A program made the position numbers and the translations under genes. Below are positions 1 to 10,701 of a stretch of 64,000 nt of DNA, piece by piece (the stretch's first letter is position 1; each line of letters opens with the position of its first letter). A model generated the notes under the pieces. The model was given only the letters and a program-made list of their open reading frames with translations. It did not search any database and was not told where the DNA came from. Source of the stretch: Kordiimonas sp. SCSIO 12610 (lineage in GTDB: Bacteria; Pseudomonadota; Alphaproteobacteria; Sphingomonadales; Kordiimonadaceae). The stretch is from NCBI RefSeq assembly GCF_024398015.1, contig NZ_CP073747.1, positions 382,501-446,500 of the forward strand. The letters run 5' to 3'.

Positions 1-2066
<2,066 letters not shown>

Positions 2067-2103
2067 GAGCTTCTTCATAGCCAACGATAAAAACTTTATG
2101 ATG

Positions 2104-2408
2104 ACTTCCGGTATTGCTTACGCAATCCCATGAAGTGCGCCCAAGGCTGAAACTAATGTTCAGACTTGGGTGATAAAGAAACCTTATTAAGCAGGTAATA
2201 TCCTGTTACTCGCAATTTACTCTTTTGTTGATCTGGTGGTTATAGCGAGATCGCCCCACCCGGTCCCATCTCGAACCCGGAAGTGAAAGGTCTTTGCGCC
2301 GATGGTACTTCGGCTTAAGCCGCGGAAGAGTAGGTCGTCGCCAGATCTACAAAAGAGTAAATCAGTCTTGAACACACTTCATGGGATTGCGTAAGCAATA
2401 CCGGAAGT
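2104..2408. repeat. 34-bp perfect inverted repeat bracketing 5S rRNA, with an inner 21-bp stem
   Basis: The arm at 2104-2137 (starts acttccggtattgcttacgc) is exactly the reverse complement of 2375-2408. Inside it, 2216-2236 pairs with 2341-2361 with one mismatch, extending the terminal helix of 5S. A separate hairpin (2140-2151 with 2159-2170, one mismatch) lies in the 23S-5S spacer. In a transcript the outer and inner stems would enclose 5S. The likely role is pre-rRNA processing, for example as an RNase III substrate; this is inferred from position and pairing only. Confidence 0.85.
2232..2346 (+). rRNA. rrf: 5S ribosomal RNA
   Basis: About 115 nt beginning tctggtggttatagcgag and ending cgtcgccaga, with the typical internal segments ccacccggtcccatctcgaa and ccgatggtac. 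Its termini pair with each other and the pairing continues outward into a 21-bp flanking stem. Lies about 165 nt after 23S. Confidence 0.96.
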
Positions 2409-2449
2409 AAGACAAAAATTAACATCTTCACAATCTCAAAGATCAAATA

Positions 2450-2472
2450 AACCGCCTAACAGGCGGTTTTTT
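2450..2472 (+). terminator. Rho-independent terminator after 5S rRNA
   Basis: A 7-bp perfect stem, aaccgcc (2450-2456) with ggcggtt (2462-2468), 5-nt loop, followed by a run of T to 2472. It would end the rRNA transcript before tRNA-fMet, unless there is read-through. Confidence 0.85.
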
Positions 2473-2610
2473 AGTCTTTATGATTAGCCTCAGTTCTTAA
2501 CTGAAACTTTGGCAGATGTTCAAGAATGTATGTATGGATACAGCCTTGAGCGTGCTTCAAGGGATCGGAGCTTATCGAAGATAGGTCGCGAACTGGAAGC
2601 AAACTACAAT

Positions 2611-2632
2611 TGACGCGGGATGGAGCAGCCCG
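2611..2632 (+). repeat. Partial upstream copy of the tRNA-fMet 5' end
   Basis: The 22 bases at 2611-2632 are identical to 2718-2739, which cover three bases of leader and the first 19 bases of tRNA-fMet (cgcgggatggagcagcccg). After 2632 the sequence diverges, so this is not a functional tRNA. It forms a direct repeat about 107 bp apart with the real gene. Confidence 0.85.
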
Positions 2633-2720
2633 CCTGATCGAAACGCTAGTGGAGATCAACCGCATCGCCCATAGGCGCCGGAAAACTGCTACCGGGCCAA
2701 GTGCCCTAAAATATATATGA

Positions 2721-2797
<77 letters not shown>

Positions 2798-2800
2798 TTA

Positions 2801-2836
2801 AAAAGCCTCGGAACCCATAGGGTCCCGGGGCTCTTT
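2801..2836 (+). terminator. Terminator after tRNA-fMet
   Basis: The arms agcctcggaaccc (2804-2816) and gggtcccggggct (2820-2832) pair with one mismatch and one G-U wobble, and a T-rich tail follows. Confidence 0.75.
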
Positions 2837-2884
2837 TAATTGTAGGTGGGGTAGCGTGTTTTAGTCTACCGGTTCGGACGGAAA

Positions 2885-2902
2885 GCCTCGCGACAGCGAG
2901 GC
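2885..2902 (+). other. Perfect 7-bp hairpin in the tRNA-fMet downstream segment
   Basis: gcctcgc, loop gaca, gcgaggc. It lies between the genuine tRNA 3' end and the duplicated 3' fragment at 2939-2958. There is no T-run, so it is not a classical terminator. Function unknown. Confidence 0.5.
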
Positions 2903-2938
2903 ATGGAGACAACGTCACAAAGCGTAGCGACTGACGGT

Positions 2939-2958
2939 AAATCCTACTCCCGCAACCA
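2939..2958 (+). repeat. Duplicated tRNA-fMet 3' end (att-like direct repeat)
   Basis: The 20 bases aaatcctactcccgcaacca repeat exactly the 3' end of tRNA-fMet (2778-2797), 161 bp downstream. Tyrosine integrases that use tRNA genes typically leave such a 3'-end duplication. No integrase or cargo is present, so this would be a remnant of excision, or simply a local duplication. Confidence 0.75.
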
Positions 2959-2965
2959 ATAAGAT

Positions 2966-2993
2966 AAAAAGCGTCCCTTATCGGGCGCTTTTT
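2966..2993 (+). terminator. Terminator-like hairpin
   Basis: aaaaagcg(t)ccc pairs with gggcgcttttt with one bulged base, then a short T-run. It follows the duplicated tRNA end in the same way as the terminator after the true tRNA. Confidence 0.7.
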
Positions 2994-3080
2994 ACTTATA
3001 TGGCCTGCCTAAGTAGAACTTGAAACCTTTAGGGACCGTACCGACGTATGTTCAGGCATTTAGCTGTTATCTGAGCGTAG

Positions 3081-4016
3081 CTACTTCTCTGCCCTATTTT
3101 GCGGGTCTCTCAATTCTTCTCGACTCTGAGACTGGAGTAACCAATGTCTACGATCAACTTTAATGTTGGATGTTGCTATATCGTAACTTTCATCCACTAA
3201 TTTTCGTATAGCTTTGCTGAACATGACTTCGCGTTGCCAAGGAACTTCGTGTCCTAAACCTTTAACAGCAATTGTTTCACGGTAGGACGTGCCCGTTAGA
3301 TGCTTTTCCAAATACGCCACATTTCCATAAGGGACCAACAGGTCAGCTGTACCATGCATAATAATTGTTGGTGCTGTGATAGTGCCTAGCTGAGGCCCCA
3401 TGGTTTCCAACTGTTTAGGCAATGCGAGCAATTCCTTATTAATGATTTTAAGTTCTTTGGGCACGAACCATGAAATAACCGGTGCATTTCCTAATTTTTG
3501 CACGAACAATGGGTCCGGCTCGAGTTCTGGGTCTAGAGAGGACGACGCCAGAAGTAATCCGCCAATCTTATCGCTGTGACGCATCGCTGCCATTGCTGCA
3601 ATTGGTCCACCAGATGAATGACCGACTAGAATTGGTTTTTGACCATTTTTCTCGATGAGCAGAGGTGCCAGAACATCTGCCTGTGTTTCCAAGGAAGCAA
3701 CCAGTTTATTGGGCTTTGTCTCGCCGTAGCCGGGGCGATCAATAACCAGATATTCGATATCGGCGGGTGCATTGCGAATTAAGCGGTAATAGTCCTGAGC
3801 TGCCCCGGGTGTGCCGTGCACAAAAATGACGCGGCGACCAGCGCTACCAGATGTTAGATAGGATATATTGAATGTGCCTTCGCTTGTCTCAGCAACTACT
3901 TCGTTACGCTTAACATAATCATTACCTGTAAAATAGGTTTCAGTGCCCGATGAGCAGGCTGTGAGAACAGTGGCAACAAGGATGAAGGTAAAGGTTTTGG
4001 ATATATATTTCATCAT
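3081..4016 (-). CDS. Alpha/beta-hydrolase lipoprotein
   Basis: 311-residue alpha/beta hydrolase fold protein. The N-terminus is a lipoprotein signal with lipobox LTAC near residues 18-21, so it is probably anchored in the outer membrane facing the periplasm. The oxyanion region is VHGTPG, the nucleophile elbow is GHSSGG, the acid lies in HGTADLLVP and the catalytic histidine in GLGHEVPW, so the triad looks complete. The substrate is unknown. The ATG has aagga about 8 nt upstream, which overlaps the stop of the preceding gene; only 9 bp separate them, so the two are co-transcribed. The partner gene encodes a serine-hydrolase homologue that lacks its own catalytic residues. Confidence 0.85.
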   Translation of the reverse strand: MMKYISKTFTFILVATVLTACSSGTETYFTGNDYVKRNEVVAETSEGTFNISYLTSGSAGRRVIFVHGTPGAAQDYYRLIRNAPADIEYLVIDRPGYGETKPNKLVASLETQADVLAPLLIEKNGQKPILVGHSSGGPIAAMAAMRHSDKIGGLLLASSSLDPELEPDPLFVQKLGNAPVISWFVPKELKIINKELLALPKQLETMGPQLGTITAPTIIMHGTADLLVPYGNVAYLEKHLTGTSYRETIAVKGLGHEVPWQREVMFSKAIRKLVDESYDIATSNIKVDRRHWLLQSQSREELRDPQNRAEK

Positions 4017-4025
4017 CTTGCTTCC

Positions 4026-5240
4026 TTATTGCGTGTTAGGTGATTTGTTGGGGTTTGGATCATAATTGGGCTCTGAAAGGATCCGAACAAGCTTGTTGAT
4101 CGTGTCAGAAAACTCGCGCTTAACCTCTCGATTACTCCCATAAATCACTACAATATCCTCGTCAGACAAATAGTGATACCTAGCGGCGAAGCCGGGAAGG
4201 TTGCGTTTTGCGATTGAAGAAACCAGATTGGAAAGCCACGGCGTACCAGCCCAGGTTTCTGTGAGAGAAATACCATAGCCATAATCAATATCAGCTTCGC
4301 CGCTAGTGGCTACAGCGATGTGATGCATGTTAAGAAGTTGTAACAAATCCTTGCGTAGGATTTTTCCGGCATGAAGCGCCTGATGCCATGCATAAATATC
4401 TTCAACTGTCGACATGATCCCAATACTGCCTTGTAAGTAAAGCGGTAGTTTATCCTTATTGGCCAACCGGTCAGCTAGATTGCCCCAGTTTTTGTCGTCT
4501 TCTGTCTGGTAGCCGTTAGCAATTTGTTCTGGTTTCCAATCAGGCATTTGATAGCCGGTGTTTTTGATACCTGCAGGCTTGAAGAGATGATCATTAAGGA
4601 AAGTTTCAAAGGGCTGTCCAGCTCGCTTTTCAACGATGAGCGCCAGCAGGTTGTAACCCTCGCTGAAGCGGATCACACGGTCACCCGGTTTGAAAGTAAA
4701 AGTTGGCAAATAAATGGCCGGATCAACGCTGTTTTCTCTCGAAAATACATCCTTCAGAAAAGCATCTTCATCAATTTGTTCATAGGCATCCAAGTCTTCT
4801 TCACGAATCAAACCAGAAGTGTGGGTCAGTAGATGGTGGATAGTGATATCTTGTCTATTATCGGGTACATTATCGAAGAATTCGGAAAGACGATCATCCA
4901 ATGAAAGCTTATTTTGCTCTACTAATTTGAGCACGGCTGTAGCGGTAAAATAATGTGTAAGCCCACCAGTTGCGAATACGGTATCAAGTTTGTTAGGAAT
5001 ATTATCTTCCTTATTGGCGAGCCCATATCCTTTTGCATGGATCACTCTGCCGTTTTGGGCAATCAAAATAGAACCCGAAAAGTCGGTGGTAATATTATCC
5101 TTCAAAAAACGTTCTAATTTTTCTATAGGCACTTCATATACTTGGTTTTCATTGCCAGATGAAAGTGCATAAACGGGTACAGAACTTAAGATAAGCCCTG
5201 CTGTCGCTATTCGTTGAATAGCGGCTTTTAGATTAGCCAT
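4026..5240 (-). CDS. Beta-lactamase-family (class C-like) protein, predicted catalytically dead
   Basis: 404 residues with a signal peptide (about 1-27) and the fold of serine beta-lactamase/ClpP-unrelated esterases (Beta-lactamase superfamily). The conserved HHLLTHTSGL segment is present at 135-144. The SxxK motif, expected in FxxGSxxKxF, reads FATGGLTHYF (89-98): serine is Gly93 and lysine is His96. The YxN motif, expected as YSNxGY, reads FSEGY (192-196), losing the tyrosine and asparagine. The C-terminal HGG-type motif is not recognisable. All three active-site motifs are thus lost while the fold remains, suggesting a binding or regulatory role. First gene of a two-gene operon with the hydrolase lipoprotein. 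Compare the intact homologue at 43753-45546. Confidence 0.85.
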   Translation of the reverse strand: MANLKAAIQRIATAGLILSSVPVYALSSGNENQVYEVPIEKLERFLKDNITTDFSGSILIAQNGRVIHAKGYGLANKEDNIPNKLDTVFATGGLTHYFTATAVLKLVEQNKLSLDDRLSEFFDNVPDNRQDITIHHLLTHTSGLIREEDLDAYEQIDEDAFLKDVFSRENSVDPAIYLPTFTFKPGDRVIRFSEGYNLLALIVEKRAGQPFETFLNDHLFKPAGIKNTGYQMPDWKPEQIANGYQTEDDKNWGNLADRLANKDKLPLYLQGSIGIMSTVEDIYAWHQALHAGKILRKDLLQLLNMHHIAVATSGEADIDYGYGISLTETWAGTPWLSNLVSSIAKRNLPGFAARYHYLSDEDIVVIYGSNREVKREFSDTINKLVRILSEPNYDPNPNKSPNTQ

Positions 5241-5313
5241 TATATTTCCTCTTTACTGTCGTTGTTATGTTTTAGTTTTTATAAGCGCCTGAATTTCAAG
5301 CACTTTCCGCTGT

Positions 5314-5358
5314 ATATATCAAATTGATATATGTAAAGAGACCTCACACATATGTGAG
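5314..5358. promoter_or_regulatory. Two palindromes upstream of the 4026-5240 gene (possible operators)
   Basis: 5314-5332 is a perfect 9-1-9 palindrome (atatatcaa, a, ttgatatat). 5343-5358 is ctcaca, cata, tgtgag. Both lie about 75-120 bp upstream of the minus-strand start at 5240, a plausible place for a regulator to bind. The rest of the intergenic stretch to 5485 shows nothing recognisable. Confidence 0.4.
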
Positions 5359-5485
5359 TTTTCTTGAAAGCCGCCGTCATGTGAGGCGTACGTTTCGAAC
5401 TTGTGAAACTATATTGATAGGCGAATGTTTGTATAGGTCGAGAAATCAGTGTCTCAAGACTACTTCTTGGATGAGTTCCTATCAG

Positions 5486-7915
5486 CTATTCGTAATTGAG
5501 GACGGTTGCAGGGTGTTCCCGGAGTGCACGGGTAATATGACCCCAGAGACTGAGGCCCGAAAGTGTAGAAATGACTAGGAGTACTAAGCCATATACGATG
5601 AACGGTAACGCATCGTTTTCGATAAAGCTCGTCAGCCATTTTTGCATAAGATACCAGACTGGTGTGAATGCAAGTACGCCGCCGATGATGGTTGGCATAA
5701 GCATGCGTCGCACCGCGAGGCTGATAATTTGCTTCTGATCAGCGCCCATAATTCTCCGAAGTGCGAGTTCACGCCTATGGGTGATAAACCAATGCTGTGC
5801 CATGCCATATACACCCGCTATAGACAGGATTAGCGTAATTGTACTGATAAAATTGAAGAGAAAGCCAGTATCTTGAATGGTTTGGTAACGCGCCCTCAGA
5901 CGATCGACGAGCCACTCAACCCGATAGGGTTGGCCTGGGAAAAACTCTGCCCATTTTGCTTTAAGGCTGTTGTTTAACTCTTCGGACGAAAGGTTACTGA
6001 CTTGGCCAACGATATAGTTAATTTGGTCAGGCGAACCAACTTGATAAACTTTTGGGGAATTGTCTTCGATTGATAGTTCATCCTTTAGGTCTTCAATAAC
6101 AGCGACGACCGTATACCTATGCCCTTCATTGGTATTGCTTATGCTATCTGTGTCGAGAAACGTCTTACCCAATGCATCCTCCGGATTTCGAAAGCCAAAG
6201 AACGGAAGCGACGATAATGGTAGTGCAATCTGATTTTTGGAAATATTGATATTCAGACGCGCCAGCGGTGCAGTCTTGAGAAGATTAAAAAAGCTAGGGC
6301 CCGCATAGTGCAGCCGGACCCTGACTGGATTTACGTCATTTGGCCCCCGATAATGGGAACTAAATCTGGTGCCGTTGAAGAGTATATTAGTTGCTGTGTC
6401 GGCATTCTCGACGCCTGGCAGTTTTCTAACCTCATCAATGAAACCTGTTTGAAAGCGCTCATTATCCTGCTGGTTTGGTGCTGAAAGAAAAAATACACCC
6501 TCTGTCGTAAAGCCTCTTTCAACTGTCAGAATATGGTTCATTTGCCAAGCAACCTGTAGGGAAGCAATGAAAACACCGACACATATAAAGGCCTGAATTG
6601 CGACAAAGGTCTGTCGTATACGACCACGTCCACCTGTGACCTTGTTTATATTGTTGCGCAGCAGTGTTTCTGGGCGTACTCGGTGCATTAAGAGTGCAGG
6701 ATAGATCGCACCCACTATGCCAAGTGTTATTGCAATACTTAGGCCTTGGAACAGGAAATATGCTCTATAAGGCACAAGGATTGGAACATCGACATTTGAA
6801 AGGTCAGTGAAAATATTGGTCAGATCATCCGCGATCAAAACCGCTACACCAAAGGTAATGCTCGCGAGTATTGCGCCCTCTAGCAAGCAGGTAAAAGCGA
6901 TATGTTGGTATCCCGCACCGGAGATGCGCCGCACCGCTATTTCTCGGCCTCTAAGACTATTAATGGCGGTAAAGATGCTCACATAATTAAACCCGGCTGC
7001 GAACAGGAGTATGAATGCAATTGTGACAATGGTCCATAGGGTGCGAGGTGTCGTAAGCCTGGACCCTGTTCCAGAGATAACATTCAGTCGAATCGCAGCA
7101 CCAACGAGTGGTTCCACATAAAACTCGAAACTGTAGGATCGAAAGGGCGGAGTATTGTCGGTTAACTGTTTTTCCAATTGGGCTTTGAACGCAGGGTAAT
7201 CTATATCTGATTTGAGCTTCAGAAGTGTTGAAGAAACCGGGAAGTTAAAAAGACGGATATCGTCTGGTCGTGGGAGGATGATATCTAAGTCAAATGAACT
7301 GTTGGCGGGAATATCGTCAATCACCGCATGAATTGTGTAATTGCGGAAAGTTTTAACGAGCTTTTGATTTTCATTATAACTTTCGCGGCCATAGGCAATA
7401 GATTTTCCTAGTATGCTATAATCAGCGCGGCCGAACATTGCTTTTGCCTTGCTGCGGCTTAGAATGACGCCATTTGGCTTGGAAAGTGCCGTGCTAATAT
7501 CTCCCACGATGACTGGAAAGTCTAAAACCTCCGCTAAATTCGCATCCGCCAGATATACAAATACATATTCCTCCCTGCCGTTTATTTCATGAAGAAACTG
7601 ATATTGTTGTAAGCGGGTTACAGCTTCGATTTCGTTGAAGTTTTCGCGAACAAAGGCTGCATGTTGCTCTTTGGCACGGGCATTGCGCGTAAAACCGTTT
7701 TGATTACCGTTTGAGAAAACTTGAGACTCAATCCTATATAGCCTGTCGGAGTTTTTGAGCCAAATATCAGATGTGAACCCGTCAAGCACATAGAGGACCG
7801 CAATTATCGATATGGCGGAGGCGATAGTCAGACCCATCAGGGCGATCACAACACCGACCCATTGATTGCGCCATAGTGCGAAGGATGCGCGAAAATAGCT
7901 TATTAATGTTGCCAC
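5486..7915 (-). CDS. MacB/FtsX-family ABC transporter permease (large, two-module)
   Basis: About 809 residues if it starts at the GTG at 7915, which has ggggaa about 7 nt upstream; a TTG at 7972 is an alternative. The architecture is typical of MacB_PCD-FtsX-MacB_PCD-FtsX permeases: an N-terminal TM segment (WVGVVIALMGLTIASAIS), a periplasmic domain, three TM helices, a second periplasmic domain, and a final TM block with the segment HRRELALRRIMGAD. The conserved RGREIAVRRISGA follows the first TM block. Such permeases act with a LolD/MacB-type ATPase, often in export or envelope stress. No ATPase gene is adjacent. It is separated by 245 bp from the downstream hydrolase pair. Confidence 0.85.
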   Translation of the reverse strand: MATLISYFRASFALWRNQWVGVVIALMGLTIASAISIIAVLYVLDGFTSDIWLKNSDRLYRIESQVFSNGNQNGFTRNARAKEQHAAFVRENFNEIEAVTRLQQYQFLHEINGREEYVFVYLADANLAEVLDFPVIVGDISTALSKPNGVILSRSKAKAMFGRADYSILGKSIAYGRESYNENQKLVKTFRNYTIHAVIDDIPANSSFDLDIILPRPDDIRLFNFPVSSTLLKLKSDIDYPAFKAQLEKQLTDNTPPFRSYSFEFYVEPLVGAAIRLNVISGTGSRLTTPRTLWTIVTIAFILLFAAGFNYVSIFTAINSLRGREIAVRRISGAGYQHIAFTCLLEGAILASITFGVAVLIADDLTNIFTDLSNVDVPILVPYRAYFLFQGLSIAITLGIVGAIYPALLMHRVRPETLLRNNINKVTGGRGRIRQTFVAIQAFICVGVFIASLQVAWQMNHILTVERGFTTEGVFFLSAPNQQDNERFQTGFIDEVRKLPGVENADTATNILFNGTRFSSHYRGPNDVNPVRVRLHYAGPSFFNLLKTAPLARLNINISKNQIALPLSSLPFFGFRNPEDALGKTFLDTDSISNTNEGHRYTVVAVIEDLKDELSIEDNSPKVYQVGSPDQINYIVGQVSNLSSEELNNSLKAKWAEFFPGQPYRVEWLVDRLRARYQTIQDTGFLFNFISTITLILSIAGVYGMAQHWFITHRRELALRRIMGADQKQIISLAVRRMLMPTIIGGVLAFTPVWYLMQKWLTSFIENDALPFIVYGLVLLVISTLSGLSLWGHITRALREHPATVLNYE

Positions 7916-8240
7916 TAATGGTTCCCCAATTATCCCAACTCTTATTTTATAAAAGGAACTGAGTATAATCAATCATTACTAGCTTTTTAGTTATCTATAA
8001 TAGCAGTTTTTCCCAAATTCTGGATTAATGCAGGTATAATCGTTCGCTTTTTGAACGAGCAGCGTCAGCATCAAAACAAAACATAACTTTTCTGAGTTTG
8101 CAGGTAGAACTGTGTACATCGTGAATGGCATCAATATGTATTTTCGAAATTGTTGTACCCGGCCATTCTATTGACAATATTTTAGCTGCATACTAGCTTA
8201 AAGTTTAAAATTTGGCGAAAAATAATGCTATAGGTGCATT
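7916..8240. promoter_or_regulatory. Divergent intergenic region between permease and envelope cluster
   Basis: 325 bp with no gene seen. On the plus strand ttgaca at 8171-8176 is followed after 17 bp by tagctt (8194-8199), a weak but plausible promoter for the cluster that starts at 8241. A short inverted repeat, tcgttc-N7-gaacga, lies at 8040-8058. No known operator was recognised. Confidence 0.35.
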
Positions 8241-9383
8241 ATGAAGACACAAAATATTATGTGGAGTAGTAATTTTTTTATTCACAGCAAAAAGTACATT
8301 TTTTGCTTCACTGCCGCTTGTTGTTTTCAAGCTTTCTTTATGTCTACTACCGCCTATTCATTGAACATTGATACTACTATCGATTGCCCCAAGCCTGCCC
8401 TCAAAGATGATCCATTTGCAGACCTTGACGACCTGCTGACAGCAGATGAGAAACGAGAAGCCTTGCATGAAGACCTGGAGCGTGAGTTGGCGCGGCATAA
8501 GGCACCGTGTGATCCAAAGAAGAAAAATAACAAAAAGTCTGCTCAATCTGAGGCTACGAAGCCAACTGCGCAAGGGCAACAAGGCCCAAATAGTAGTTCG
8601 CAGCAACAACAAGCATCTGCTCAGACGAACCAAAATTCTGCCAATTCTACGCAGCAGTCATCCAATGCTCAGCAGGCGGTAAATACAAACCAGCAAAATC
8701 AAGCAGCATCTCAGAATTCGGCAACCAGTAACTCAGCCACTAGTAATTCGGCTACCAGTAGTGCGACAGCTAGTACGGATACCCAAAGCGCGGCTACCCA
8801 GCAAACCGGTCAGCAATATTCATCACCTTGGGCACAAAAACCTTCCGCGGCGGGAAGCTCTGGAACGGTGGATTTGGAACCAATGGCGGAGAGCACTGAA
8901 AGTCTGGAAACGTCAGTTGCAGGTAACCCTGCGACTAGTACTCAAAGCCAATCATCGGCAGAAGCTGTTGCTTCCCCAGGGTCGGGTAATGCACCACAAT
9001 CTTTGCCTGCTTCCGGTGTTTCTGGTGCCGAGGAAAAGCTGGAAGACAGCAAGAAAGCAAGCGCTGCCGGTGACAGTAAATTTCAATCAAAGTTTTTGCA
9101 GGCTTATGGCTCTGCGGGGGCGACTGAGCCTGAGACAATCGAAGATATTGCGACCAGGCACAAGTCACAAGGTCAGCCAGGGTATGGCACCCCCGGTAAT
9201 ACCGGACCTAATCAGCAACGACCAAATTATTCCGATCCGGGGAAAAATCCTTCACAAGCCACAACGGTAGGGGCAGATTCAGCCGTGGTTATAGCGCTTG
9301 AGAAACGCCTGGAAGCAGAAAAAGATCCTGAAAAGAGAAAAGAAATTCAGGCCGAGATTGATAAATACAAAAAAAGTAAATGA
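8241..9383 (+). CDS. Secreted low-complexity Gln/Ser/Asn/Ala-rich protein, first gene of envelope cluster
   Basis: 380 residues, not recognised as any family. A hydrophobic segment (about 18-40, FCFTAACCFQAFFMSTTAYS) looks like a signal peptide. Next comes a charged segment with ADLDDLLTADEKREALHEDL, then a long Q/S/N/A/T-rich disordered stretch (about 90-230) containing tandem NSATS units. A P/G-rich stretch and a charged C-terminal helix (EKRLEAEKDPEKRKEIQ) follow. ATG 8241 is preceded by taggtg. It is the first of eight same-strand genes that end in a MotA/TolQ-like protein and two vWA proteins, so a periplasmic or surface component of that complex is the best guess. Confidence 0.75.
   Translation: MKTQNIMWSSNFFIHSKKYIFCFTAACCFQAFFMSTTAYSLNIDTTIDCPKPALKDDPFADLDDLLTADEKREALHEDLERELARHKAPCDPKKKNNKKSAQSEATKPTAQGQQGPNSSSQQQQASAQTNQNSANSTQQSSNAQQAVNTNQQNQAASQNSATSNSATSNSATSSATASTDTQSAATQQTGQQYSSPWAQKPSAAGSSGTVDLEPMAESTESLETSVAGNPATSTQSQSSAEAVASPGSGNAPQSLPASGVSGAEEKLEDSKKASAAGDSKFQSKFLQAYGSAGATEPETIEDIATRHKSQGQPGYGTPGNTGPNQQRPNYSDPGKNPSQATTVGADSAVVIALEKRLEAEKDPEKRKEIQAEIDKYKKSK
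8715..8774 (+). repeat. 15-bp tandem repeat inside the low-complexity gene
   Basis: Four consecutive 15-bp units at 8715, 8730, 8745 and 8760 (aattcggcaaccagt and variants) encode NSATS three times and then SATAS. Being in multiples of 3, copy-number change would keep the frame. Confidence 0.75.
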
Positions 9384-9455
9384 TATAGGGTGAAAACCAA
9401 TAGACGATGCGTATTAACGTCTATTGGTCGAAATAATTAACGCCGAGGGGGCACC

Positions 9456-10673
9456 ATGTTGCAATTATTAAGTCATTTAAATCAGTATATTATAAAGGTC
9501 ATTTCTGTTTCATTGTTGATTTTCTTTGGGGGCATCGCGGCTGCGCAGGATTTTGACCTCGATAAACGTGTGAAGAAACAAAATGCTACGCCAACGGTTA
9601 CAAATACAAGGCTCAATTACGCGAATACTGACCATTTGCCCAAGCTTGATGTGATCGTACCGGTTTTTGATCCCAATATACCCAAAAAGGACAAAGATAA
9701 TGTTTGGCCTGAAGTGCGCAGGGCAGAGGCTAATCGTTTTGCCTGGATGATGAAACAAGCGCTTGAAAAATCACAGGCTTTCGGCGCAGTACGTGTTACC
9801 CCAAACGATTCCGGTTTTGGTGAAATATATGTGCATGGTAAAATTCTTAGAGCAAACGGCGAAGATATTCGCCTTGAGATTACAGTGAATGATATCAGGG
9901 GGAAAAAGAAAACCTGGATTAAGAATAAAAAGTTTAAATACCGCGTTCAAGAGAGCTTCCACAAAAGCCCGAGAACTCAGGGTACGGATTCTTATGCCCC
10001 TATTTTTGATATGATTGCCCAGGAAATTGTCAAAAAACTCGCCAAGAAAAAAGCAAAAGACTTGAATAAATTGCCCGCAATTACCGAAATGCGTTTTGCC
10101 AACATGTTTGGGTCTGAATATTTCGGGAAATATATTAAAGAAAAAAGAGGATCATATAAGCTGGTAGGGCTTCCTGATGAAAGCGATCAGGTTTACGCCA
10201 AAATACGCTCTATGCGTATTCAGGAGCAGTTGTTTGTTGATCAGCTTCAACCTCATTATGAGGATTTTAGTGCGCGGATGAACCCACATTATTTTGCTTG
10301 GCAAAAACATGCACTCCCTATCGCCAAGGAAAGGCGTAAGCAAAAGCGGGCCGCAATTTTAGGTACGATTGCAGCGATTGGAGGGACTGTTGTGGCAGCC
10401 ACAAGCGATAACCGAACGGTCCAGACGGTTGGTGTTGCCGCCGCTGTTGGTGGCGGGCTGGTGGCGTTCAAAAAGTTTGGAGACGCCAAAGCAAGCGCCA
10501 GTGTATTGGACGAAATGGGAAGCACCCTTAATCTTGATATGGGGGTTCAAGTTGTTGAGTTTGAAGGTATTCAAACGAAGCTAGAAGGTGATGCCATCGA
10601 TCAGTTTGTTGGATACCGGGGCCACCTTTTAAAAATATACGAAAGTGAATATACGCCTGACGTTCAGCTTTAA
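9456..10673 (+). CDS. Periplasmic protein of envelope cluster, possibly CsgG/LpoB-like fold
   Basis: 405 residues with a signal peptide ending near IAAAQ (about 31). Residues about 60-200 (LPKLDVIVPVFDPNIP, then an alpha/beta pattern with GEIYVHGKIL and LEITVNDIRGKK) recall the CsgG/TolB-N/LpoB type of periplasmic alpha/beta domain, which usually binds other envelope proteins; this is a fold impression, not a firm match. Near residues 297-345 a Gly/Ala-rich hydrophobic stretch (AAILGTIAAIGGTVVAAT and AAAVGGGLVAF) could insert in or cross a membrane. The ATG has gaggggg 6 nt upstream. Second gene of the MotA/vWA cluster, 72 bp after the first. Confidence 0.7.
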   Translation: MLQLLSHLNQYIIKVISVSLLIFFGGIAAAQDFDLDKRVKKQNATPTVTNTRLNYANTDHLPKLDVIVPVFDPNIPKKDKDNVWPEVRRAEANRFAWMMKQALEKSQAFGAVRVTPNDSGFGEIYVHGKILRANGEDIRLEITVNDIRGKKKTWIKNKKFKYRVQESFHKSPRTQGTDSYAPIFDMIAQEIVKKLAKKKAKDLNKLPAITEMRFANMFGSEYFGKYIKEKRGSYKLVGLPDESDQVYAKIRSMRIQEQLFVDQLQPHYEDFSARMNPHYFAWQKHALPIAKERRKQKRAAILGTIAAIGGTVVAATSDNRTVQTVGVAAAVGGGLVAFKKFGDAKASASVLDEMGSTLNLDMGVQVVEFEGIQTKLEGDAIDQFVGYRGHLLKIYESEYTPDVQL

Positions 10674-10701
10674 TTTCTGGTTTACTGGATAGAGTTTGAA
10701 T

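Noticed and set aside
8358-9270. Alternative frames of up to 169 codons in the low-complexity gene
   Set aside because: Caused by repetitive Q/S/N codons; the chosen frame has the signal peptide, the RBS and continuity with the cluster.
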